Shown: positions 1 through 4,812 of the stretch, one piece after another
Layout: each line of letters opens with the position of its first letter
Position numbering within the stretch: the stretch's first letter is position 1
Source of the DNA: Methanosarcinales archaeon
GTDB taxonomy: Archaea > Halobacteriota > Methanosarcinia > Methanosarcinales > Methanogasteraceae
Assembly: GCA_030609345.1 (NCBI GenBank)
Contig: JAUWCK010000031.1
Location: 1 to 8,747 of the forward strand
Length of the DNA: 8,747 nt
Reading direction: 5' to 3'
Program-made: the position numbers and the translations under genes
The notes under the pieces: model-generated
Database searches by the model: none
Told to the model about the DNA's origin: nothing
The model's input: the letters and a program-made list of their open reading frames with translations, nothing else

Positions 1-2
1 AG

Positions 3-77
3 AACGCAGAGGCATTAGAAAACCCAAGCATGAATTGGAAAGCTCTTAAACTATGTGCCCTCAGCGATCTCTGCGTT
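3..77. repeat. 9-bp inverted repeat in non-coding DNA
   Basis: Positions 3-11 (aacgcagag) and 69-77 (ctctgcgtt) are perfect inverted complements 57 nt apart. Positions 61-77 also carry a loose internal echo (tcagcgat then ctctgcgtt). No open frame of note crosses the region. It may be a dispersed intergenic repeat or the flank of an older element; only one copy is in this window, so the family cannot be defined from here. Confidence 0.4.
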
Positions 78-138
78 GATAAATCACTGGTTTTTAGATA
101 GTGTCGGGAAAACACAAATTAATATACCCAAATTTTAG

Positions 139-158
139 ACACGGATTTACACAGATTT
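139..158. repeat. Two tandem 10-bp units, acacRgattt
   Basis: acacggattt (139-148) is followed directly by acacagattt (149-158), differing at one base. The pair lies in the 3' exon of the group II intron, 8 nt beyond the intron's 3' end. Short tandem units of this kind are common in intergenic DNA. Apart from this and the inverted repeat, positions 1-166 hold nothing I can name. Confidence 0.45.
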
Positions 159-166
159 AATTTCTT

Positions 167-233
167 GTCGAGTAGAGCCCATAGCACACCCTTTTTTTGA
201 GGTAATAGCCCCAAGGTTGCTATGAGCCCCCTC
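167..233 (-). ncRNA. Group II intron domain VI with bulged branch-point A
   Basis: Domain VI carries the adenosine that attacks the 5' splice site. On the minus strand, 233-231 (GAG) pair with 172-170 (CTC). The A at 173 is then left unpaired, and 230-218 pair with 174-186 without interruption, allowing three G-U wobbles. The result is a 16-bp stem with a single bulged A exactly 7 nt from the proposed 3' end at 167. Branch points normally lie 7-8 nt from the intron end, so the fold independently fixes the 3' boundary. The distal loop (217-187) includes a short A-run and may form a further weak stem. Confidence 0.88.
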
Positions 234-236
234 ACA

Positions 237-269
237 GAACCGGACGTGAAGATTTCCCTCATCCGGCTC
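237..269 (-). ncRNA. Group II intron domain V (catalytic core hairpin)
   Basis: Domain V is the most conserved part of the ribozyme and binds the catalytic metals. On the minus strand it opens GAGCCGGA (269-262), which pairs with TCCGGTTC (244-237) over 8 bp including one G-U. The distal stem TGAGG/CTTCA is capped by a GAAA-type loop, and a two-base CG bulge separates the two helices. The AGC catalytic triad is present at 268-266. The roughly 33-nt size and the position 16 nt after the maturase stop codon are as expected. Confidence 0.92.
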
Positions 270-285
270 TTCAGAAGCACATCCT

Positions 286-1617
286 CTATGGGTTCAGGTT
301 GTACAACGAGTGATATATCTTCGGCTTCGGGAGTGGATTAAATAGGATGAAACGATGAAACTGAGCCCAATTGTAGCTCTTCTTTTGGCTGCGACGATTA
401 ATCCATTTAAAGGCGAGTCTCACAACCTGATGGTAGAAGTTCTGTAGCGATCGTATGTTACCACTCATTCCGTAGTAACGGTAATGGCCAAGTAACTTTA
501 TCCCCAAGACCTTCCACCATATCTTCAGTTCAACAAGATTTCGGATACGCTTCAGCCATATATTCATCTCCGCCATCTTCTGTCTGAACTTCTTGCGTGA
601 TGTCTTCCGTCCAAGCTTGAATTTGCCTTTACGGGATAGATCGCAGAAATGCGTGAACCCGAGAAAATCAAAGGTTTCACATTTCCTACCATCTCGCTTC
701 GCCTTCGTGCATGCGCGCCGTCCGAACTCGATAGTCTTACTCTTCTCTTCAGAAACCGTAAGTCCGAACTCGCCCATTCGCATTCTCAGATCGTCCCCAA
801 ATTCTCTGGCTTCGATTTCCTTCTCGAAGCAAACGACAAAGTCATCCGCATATCGTATAAGCTGTGCATAACCGAGTAGCTGTTGCTTAACCACATCTTC
901 AAACCATTTGTCGAGCGCATAGTGAAGGTATACATTGGCGAGTACAGGGCTCAGAATCCCACCTTGTGGGGTGCCCATTTCCGTCTCAAAGTATACTCCG
1001 TCCTCCATTATGCCAGACTTGAGGAAACGACCTATCAACTGCAAAAGCGACGTGTCTGTAATCCTATTTTCCAAACATTCCATCAGTTTCTTATGATCCA
1101 CTGTGTCAAAGAACTTCGAGATATCCATGTCCACTACGAAGTTGACCAGACCGTTCATGATGATTTTGTTCAGCTTCTTTAGAGCGTCGTGGCAGCTGCG
1201 ATTCGGGCGAAAACCGTACGATGTGTCTATAAAGTCCTGCTCAAAGATCGACTCAAGGATCTTTTTTAGTGCCATCTGAACAATCTTGTCCTCGATGGCG
1301 GGGATTCCGAGAGGTCTTTTATCACCGTTTGGCTTCGGGATGTAGACGCGCAAGACCGGTTGAGGCTTGTACTGCTTTGCTTTGAGCCTTCTCACCAGAT
1401 TTGCGATATTCTCATCCAGTTTCTTCGCGTACTTTCCTACTGTTACTCCGTCAATTCCGGGAGATTTTCCTCTTTTTAACTCCCTGAAACATTCTTTTAG
1501 GAAATCCTCTGTAAGCAAGTGTGCTAATGACGTAAACTTGCATTTTGGATCTCCTTTTGCTCTTAGGGCTATCGCCATAAGAAGCTTTAGAGTTTTGGAC
1601 AGCAGTTTTGTTATCAT
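286..1617 (-). CDS. ltrA: Group II intron-encoded reverse transcriptase/maturase
   Basis: 443 aa; this protein assists splicing of its host intron and copies it into DNA at target sites. RT blocks in order: GIDGVT (54-59), RPLGIP (101-106), YGFRPNRS (134-141), DMDISKFFD with a catalytic aspartate (163-171), GTPQGGILSP (215-224), the YADD active site (256-259), SEEKSKT (289-295) and FDFLGF (316-321). The basic maturase/X domain follows (about 340-443), ending in the family-typical PLPKPKIYHSLY. No HNH endonuclease domain follows, so it is an endonuclease-minus type, which usually primes from nascent strands or uses ssDNA at the fork. An in-frame TAG directly precedes the ATG at 1617, so the start is fixed. 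All catalytic residues are present and there is no frameshift. The ORF occupies domain IV, its normal location. Confidence 0.96.
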   Translation of the reverse strand: MITKLLSKTLKLLMAIALRAKGDPKCKFTSLAHLLTEDFLKECFRELKRGKSPGIDGVTVGKYAKKLDENIANLVRRLKAKQYKPQPVLRVYIPKPNGDKRPLGIPAIEDKIVQMALKKILESIFEQDFIDTSYGFRPNRSCHDALKKLNKIIMNGLVNFVVDMDISKFFDTVDHKKLMECLENRITDTSLLQLIGRFLKSGIMEDGVYFETEMGTPQGGILSPVLANVYLHYALDKWFEDVVKQQLLGYAQLIRYADDFVVCFEKEIEAREFGDDLRMRMGEFGLTVSEEKSKTIEFGRRACTKAKRDGRKCETFDFLGFTHFCDLSRKGKFKLGRKTSRKKFRQKMAEMNIWLKRIRNLVELKIWWKVLGIKLLGHYRYYGMSGNIRSLQNFYHQVVRLAFKWINRRSQKKSYNWAQFHRFILFNPLPKPKIYHSLYNLNP

Positions 1618-2171
1618 CTACAGCCCACCTCTGGGTGTGGTAGATGTGCCCCTGATATCCAGCGCACTCCTGTCCGCCCCTTCCCTCCACAGGAATTACC
1701 CTGTTTCATCAGTACTATGAGCGAATCCGACTCCCAATATGCCGTTTGCGGTGACTTACCGTCTATAGGCTTGACATCGCATACTCCTGTTCCTTTAGGG
1801 GGAACACGGAGAGCATAATGGGCCTCCCGAGTTCCCATAGTCTCCGTTTGATACCATGCTACGGTCTGATACCCCGCTGGACTCGCACCACCTTGCCAAG
1901 TCCTAAAATCTCCATCTGTATTCCAAGATCGGAGGTTTGGACTAACGGTGGTGTGAATGCTGCCTTCCGTCACGCAGAGGACGTCGGCTTCCAGGATTTG
2001 CGGAATTTCGGGGCTTATAACCTTCACCTTTCGATTGTGGCCTGGTATCCCCTCCCCCCGGCCTCACAACAGCCTGTTACCAGTCTGCGTGCGGGGTTCG
2101 GTTCTGAGGTGGTGGCTGGCCTTTCCTCAGGCTGGATTTTCACCAGCTGGCTAGTATCTCGGCACTCCCAC

Positions 2172-2184
2172 GTTATCCGTTATC
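2172..2184 (-). other. 5' exon target with doubled GATAAC (candidate IBS1/IBS2)
   Basis: The 13 exon bases before the intron read, on the minus strand, GATAAC-G-GATAAC: one copy at -13 to -8 and one at -6 to -1. These are the places where IBS2 and IBS1 lie in group II intron targets. A possible partner inside domain I is GTTAT (2021-2017, minus strand), complementary to the last five exon bases. The exon-binding loops were not located by folding, so the pairing is a suggestion only. Confidence 0.35.
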
Positions 2185-2197
2185 TTCTGCACCGCGT

Positions 2198-2714
2198 TCA
2201 TCTGATCGCGCAAATCTCCTCTGCCACTGCTTGCAAGGCTCGCCGATATAGGAGGTCCCCTATCCAGAATCCCGCATCATTGCGCAGTTTATCCAACTCC
2301 TTACGAAGCGATGTTACTTTACCCTCCAACTTCGCCCGGATCAAAACCCCGATCACCCCGGTCTTGTGCAGCCCATACACATCTGCCACTCTTCTTGCCT
2401 CCAACTCATCCAGAAAGACCACCTCCGGATGCTGCTCTACCGCTAATGCGATGGTCTCAGCTTCTCCTTCATGCAATTCCCGCTTCAATAACCGAACCAC
2501 TGATTCGTTGCATGGGTGCAACCACCTTAATCCATCCCGATCCGTGAGCTACCTTAACATCGTTGGCACCGGGCATGTTATACCCCTTCACTACAACCTC
2601 GTCCCAGACCGCAGGTGTAATAACAATCACCCCATAAAACTCTTTCAATAGTTCCAAACGTCCGATTCCTGCCAGGTGAATCAAGGTGGACGAATCACTG
2701 ATGGCTTCGGGCAT
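2198..2714 (-). pseudogene. DUF3368 PIN-like toxin, frameshifted
   Basis: DUF3368 proteins are small PIN-domain nucleases paired with UPF0175 antitoxins. The first part, from ATG at 2714, begins MPEAISDSSTLIHLAGIGRL (N-terminal PIN aspartate) and runs through TPAVWDEVV and GSGWIKVVAP before reaching a stop near 2469. The second part, in the next frame, runs from about 2510 (NESVVRLLKRELHEGEAE, then VVFLDELEARRVADVYGL and DAGFWIGDLLY) to TGA at 2198. Together they cover the whole family with no domain missing. The ATG-to-stop span is 517 nt, one more than a multiple of three, so one extra base near 2500-2515 explains the break and would leave 171 aa, a normal length. The acidic PIN residues are split across the two frames. 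The ATG overlaps the end of the antitoxin gene by 20 nt. This could be genuine inactivation or a sequence error. An alternative TTG start lies 6 nt upstream. Confidence 0.85.
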
Positions 2715-2991
2715 ATTCAATGTCTTCTTCTAAGTTCTCTTCTGTATAGTGGCGCCGGATCTGTCGCTGCCCCAAAAGTTCCTCGAACTCCCAACGCCCC
2801 ATTCCAGCAAGAACACTTGCTTTGCCTGACGAGAGAACACCCCGCTGGTATAATGCAAGTGCCAGTTCTTTATGCAATGTATCCTCCACCTCATCAGGAG
2901 GTAGGCGGAGTGCATCTACAATGTCTCCCGGTATCCTCATGACAAGGTCCACAACTCCTGCACCATGCATTGCCTTTCTTCGCGTTTCCAC
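2695..2991 (-). CDS. UPF0175 family antitoxin
   Basis: A small protein of the UPF0175 family, the usual antitoxin partner of DUF3368 PIN toxins; it is expected to neutralise the toxin and may bind the operon promoter. The recognisable core is MRIPGDIVDALRL, HKELALALYQRGVLSSGKA, AGMGRWEFEELLGQR, IRRHYTEENLEEDIEYA, and it is uninterrupted. The chosen start is GTG at 2991 (98 aa), because GGTGAT lies 4 nt before it, the same arrangement as at the ADH synthase gene in this window, and a TATA box sits about 30-40 nt upstream. ATG at 2970 (91 aa) and ATG at 2940 (81 aa) are alternatives; 2970 also gives a typical family length. An open frame continues further upstream to 3099, but that part lacks family similarity. 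The stop overlaps the toxin start by 20 nt, suggesting translational coupling. Confidence 0.85.
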   Translation of the reverse strand: METRRKAMHGAGVVDLVMRIPGDIVDALRLPPDEVEDTLHKELALALYQRGVLSSGKASVLAGMGRWEFEELLGQRQIRRHYTEENLEEDIEYARSHQ

Positions 2992-3021
2992 AGGTATCAC
3001 CAAATCAAGTTCGTCCACAAG

Positions 3022-3029
3022 ATTATAAG
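3022..3029 (-). promoter_or_regulatory. Probable TATA box of the UPF0175/DUF3368 operon
   Basis: The minus strand reads CTTATAAT at 3029-3022 in an A/T-rich stretch. Archaeal initiation about 25-27 nt downstream would fall near 3000, just before the GGTGAT and GTG start at 2991. The same CTTATAA core occurs before the ADH synthase gene. Confidence 0.5.
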
Positions 3030-3153
3030 TTTTATTGCCCGATTGGGGCTGCCAACCTGACGCGGGTGTTCGAGCCGTACCCTCAGTGGTGGCGTCCACG
3101 ATCCTGAACCATCATCCAAGCTGTGCTCAACATACCAAGCGTCGCCTTCATCA

Positions 3154-3576
3154 TCAGACTCCCTCATACCAAAAACTCTCCCCCGCTCCCTCACGGCAGC
3201 CCACCCCCTGCCTTCGCCCCCGCTGCCGCCCCCACCACACCACGTCCCCCAATCCCTCGACCACAAACCGCTCCACCTCGAAAACCACCCCCGCCGCACA
3301 CACGAGAGCCAGAGCAAGCAAGACCGTGAACAGAGACCGCCCGGCAAGCACCGACACCAGCCGAATCCCGTGCGGCGTGTAATTGAGTAAAAGACACAAT
3401 CAGCGGCACAACAGCGATACCCAAGCCCTGAAACTGAGCGTGATCGTGCGGGTGCCGTCCGGATCCTCCCTTCTCGGAAAGAGCGCCGCTATCAGCGAGT
3501 ATCCGGGCAGGAAGAGCACGAGCACGAGGTCAGCTGGGATGCGTTCGGTCAGGTTCTCTGGTATCGCGATTCTCAT
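3154..3576 (-). pseudogene. DUF1616 membrane protein remnant, multiply frameshifted
   Basis: DUF1616 proteins are archaeal membrane proteins of unclear function. Three consecutive reading frames carry the family in order. From ATG at 3576: ADLVLVLFLPGYSLIAALFP, then DPDGTRTITLSF. From about 3424: GIAVVPLIVSF. From about 3390: LLLNYTPHGIRLVSVLAG, then SLFTVLLALAL and FEVERFVVEGL. Frame changes occur near 3425-3430 and 3395-3400; the second is explained by one extra base. Similarity fades below about 3270, where the DNA becomes extremely C-rich on the plus strand, so the 3' limit is uncertain and the C-terminal domain is absent or unreadable. It lies between hicA and the UPF0175 gene in the same direction. 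I infer a decayed gene, though clustered sequencing errors could mimic this. Confidence 0.65.
3200..3250 (-). other. G-tract cluster, potential G-quadruplex
   Basis: On the minus strand there are four runs of five G (3250-3246, 3233-3229, 3221-3217, 3208-3204) and one of three (3202-3200). The last four runs are separated by 7, 8 and 1 nt, which satisfies the usual G4 pattern. The cluster lies in the decayed tail of the DUF1616 remnant, where strand asymmetry is strong from about 3176 to 3310. Confidence 0.45.
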
Positions 3577-3612
3577 GTAACCCCACCCCAATGATTCTCA
3601 CGGCTTCCAGAC

Positions 3613-3636
3613 GCTGAGCCACTCGATTCGCTCAGC
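3613..3636 (-). terminator. Stem-loop directly after hicA
   Basis: gctgagc (3613-3619) and gctcagc (3630-3636) form a perfect 7-bp stem with a 10-nt loop. It begins 3 nt past the hicA stop codon. No T-run follows on the minus strand, so it is not a classical intrinsic terminator; it could be a 3'-end stabiliser or chance. Confidence 0.3.
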
Positions 3637-3638
3637 CT

Positions 3639-3854
3639 CTAAAGAAGAATATCGATCTCTTCATCAGTAAATCCCAACTGTCTTAATACTACTTTCATAT
3701 ACTTGGGTGAAAGTTCTCACTTACCCATCACTGCTGGAGCTCTGTACACCGTTCCTTCTTTTTCTCGTTCAAATATCGCATGGCTGGTGCTCCCCTGTCT
3801 AACGAATATGACACCACCACGAGTAAGAAGCTTGGCAAACTTCTTGCTCGACAT
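3639..3854 (-). pseudogene. hicA: HicA-like toxin with internal TGA stop
   Basis: HicA toxins are small double-stranded-RNA-binding-fold ribonucleases. From ATG at 3854 the frame reads MSSKKFAKLLTRGGVIFVRQ, then GSTSHAIFER with the catalytic-type histidine at residue 25, then VYRAPAVMGK. It then meets TGA (3719-3717) at codon 46. The same frame continues without a shift as ELSPKYMKVVLRQLGFTDEE and IDILL to TAG at 3641-3639. The full 71-codon frame has the normal HicA length, and the part after the TGA is family-like (K/R-ELSPKY...RQLGFTDEE). Relatives normally carry Lys or Arg here, so AGA to TGA would be a single substitution. The 45-aa product would lack the C-terminal helix. The start lies 13 nt after the hicB stop codon and no good ribosome binding site is visible. 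Confidence 0.85.
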
Positions 3855-3867
3855 CGCCGGGATTCTT

Positions 3868-4152
3868 TTAGGCAATCGCTCCTACCTCGAAGGTTATGTT
3901 TTCAGAGTAAACCCAGTCATCCGAAGGTCGTACATACTCTACATCCTCTAAAAGGAATTCTCGGAGAATTTCCAGAGGAACCGATCGTATTTCCAGATTT
4001 TTCTCTTCCATATAAGAAACATATTCTTCGCATGCCCCCTGAAGCATCCTCTTGGCTTCTTCAATGCTTTCACCCTGACTGGATACATTAAGTTCCAAGC
4101 ACAAAGCCACGTAATAATTGCCTGCTTTTTTAATTATTCCTGTTAATTGCAT
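3868..4152 (-). CDS. hicB: HicB-like antitoxin
   Basis: 94 aa; expected to bind and neutralise HicA and possibly repress its own promoter. The N-terminal partial RNase-H-like fold is clear: MQLTGIIKKAGNYYVALCLE, then LNVSSQGESIEEAKRMLQGA and EEYVSYMEEKN. A C-terminal segment (SVPLEILREFLLEDVEYV, ending TFEVGAIA) may carry the toxin- or DNA-contacting part; I see no evident ribbon-helix-helix or HTH. The start at 4152 is chosen because MQLT matches the usual HicB beginning; GGAG lies 10 nt upstream. An in-frame ATG at 4170 (adding MWRWIN) is possible. The order hicB-hicA is the reverse of E. coli but common elsewhere. The frame is intact, unlike that of its partner toxin. Confidence 0.88.
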   Translation of the reverse strand: MQLTGIIKKAGNYYVALCLELNVSSQGESIEEAKRMLQGACEEYVSYMEEKNLEIRSVPLEILREFLLEDVEYVRPSDDWVYSENITFEVGAIA

Positions 4153-4175
4153 ATTTATCCATCTCCACATTCTCT

Positions 4176-4337
4176 CTAATCAGTCCTCCGAATTATTTTG
4201 GGAATCGGATTCCAGATAGTTTCTATCATTATGGCACTTGCCACTATATTAAATAAACTTTGAGCATCATCATGTAATTCGGTCACATACCACGCTCTTT
4301 TTAAGTTTGCTCCTCTATCTCTTGAAAACACTATCAT
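4176..4337 (-). CDS. Small unrecognised ORF upstream of hicB
   Basis: 53 codons from ATG at 4337, beginning MIVFSRDRGANLKRAWYVTE, with a mildly hydrophobic stretch LFNIVASAIM, and ending NPIPKIIRRTD. I recognise no family. It ends 23 nt before the hicB start, and its A/T-rich codon use (aaa, aga, ata) resembles hicBA. GGTGATG overlaps the start. It could be a real leader peptide, a fragment of a decayed gene or chance. The candidate TATA box for hicBA lies inside it, which argues against its being needed for hicB transcription. Confidence 0.25.
   Translation of the reverse strand: MIVFSRDRGANLKRAWYVTELHDDAQSLFNIVASAIMIETIWNPIPKIIRRTD
4246..4254 (-). promoter_or_regulatory. Candidate TATA box for hicBA
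   Basis: The minus strand reads TTTAATATA (4254-4246) within a T/A-rich stretch. Initiation about 25 nt downstream would leave a leader of roughly 70 nt before the hicB ATG at 4152. It overlaps the small upstream ORF, so only one of the two readings may be right. Confidence 0.3.
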
Positions 4338-4534
4338 CACCACATGAAATCTCATCCCCTCTCTTAACATCGACCAACGCAGCCCCCGCACCCAGAAACC
4401 CATTGACACCAGAAAGCCCATCGATCGATCTCACGCAGGTGCTCGGACCCCATCCCGGCGTCCGGTTCTTCTTCGGCTGCATCTTTATGGTGGTGCTTCT
4501 TGCGCTGATGGAATACCGGGGGCGAGGTGGCTGA
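4307..4534 (+). pseudogene. Possible C-terminal gene remnant with membrane anchor
   Basis: From about 4367 to TGA at 4534 the plus-strand frame is GC-rich at third positions, like the intact genes to the right. It encodes a Pro/Ser/Thr-rich stretch (STNAAPAPRNPLTPESPS) and then one strongly hydrophobic helix (FFFGCIFMVVLLALMEY) with a basic end (RGRGG), the look of a surface-protein C-terminal anchor. Upstream, towards the TTG at 4307, composition turns A/T-rich and no plausible body or ribosome binding site is present. I infer a truncated 3' end of a former gene. I do not recognise the family, and chance is possible. Confidence 0.28.
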
Positions 4535-4605
4535 TCTGCGGGCGATTGCCTTACCTGATACTCCGCGGTGTCAAAACCTTTGTAAAACTGTACATGCTCG
4601 GGTAA

Positions 4606-4699
4606 CTTGTGGTAGGAACCACAAGATTGCACAGTCTGCGGAGCAGCGGCGCAGCCATGTCCACAAGAGTTCTGTGTTACTCTTGTGTAATCTCGTGGT
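4606..4699 (+). other. Nested stem-loop element with alternative pairings
   Basis: Four perfect or near-perfect inverted pairs lie in 94 nt. cttgtggt (4606-4613) pairs with accacaag (4618-4625) around a 4-nt loop. ctgcg (4636-4640) pairs with cgcag (4650-4654). cacaagagt (4662-4670) pairs with actcttgtg (4679-4687) over 9 bp. accacaagatt (4618-4628) pairs with aatctcgtggt (4689-4699) with one mismatch, enclosing the two previous hairpins as a three-way junction. Segment 4618-4625 can therefore pair upstream or downstream, but not both. It is not a tRNA (no T-loop GTTCRA). The strand is unknown. It lies in the 4535-4812 gap beyond the permease stop, where I see nothing else. Confidence 0.4.
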
Positions 4700-4812
4700 T
4701 TTATATGCGGATATCCACCCAATACTCGAGTAAGTACGTAAAACTCACATAAACGATGCTCGGTCGAGCGGAAATCCCATAAGAGATGAGATCGCGTCAA
4801 TTAACCATTCCC

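Larger units (their letters stand above)
167..2171 (-). mobile_element. Complete group II intron (retroelement), about 2.0 kb
   Basis: A self-splicing ribozyme and retroelement on the minus strand. The 5' end is placed at 2171, where the minus strand reads GTGGGAGTGCC, close to the GUGYG consensus. The 3' end is placed at 167, where it ends CTCGAC and fits the usual terminal AY. Inside are a domain I-III region (2171 to about 1620), a maturase/reverse transcriptase ORF in domain IV (1617-286), domain V (269-237) and domain VI (233-167). The length of 2005 nt is normal for an intron encoding an RT without an endonuclease. It lies in the same orientation as the toxin-antitoxin genes upstream, starting 26 nt after the PIN toxin stop codon, so it interrupts no reading frame. 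Both the ribozyme core elements and the ORF look intact, so it may be active. The exact structural class (C, D or other) was not determined. Confidence 0.93.

Noticed and set aside
286..1617. RT as a retron, DGR or abortive-infection reverse transcriptase
   Set aside because: The maturase domain and flanking domains V and VI make it a group II intron RT; no template or variable repeat pair is present.
1614..2027. 137-codon minus-strand ORF ahead of the maturase
   Set aside because: It lies wholly within ribozyme domains I-III, shows no protein family features and ends on the maturase start; its openness is a by-product of the structured RNA.
1818..2651. 277-codon plus-strand ORF
   Set aside because: It runs antisense across both the group II intron 5' end and the PIN toxin gene, which have strong evidence on the other strand.
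3717..3719. TGA in hicA as selenocysteine or recoded codon
   Set aside because: No selenocysteine insertion element could be recognised, HicA is not a selenoprotein family, and other genes in the window end normally at TGA.
4606..4699. tRNA gene
   Set aside because: The fold is cloverleaf-like at first sight, but arm lengths are wrong and the T-loop and acceptor features are missing.
4315..4800. 161-codon minus-strand ORF with several cysteines
   Set aside because: No recognisable motif. It is antisense to the stem-loop element and to the possible membrane-anchor frame; the cysteine spacing arises from the hairpin sequence.
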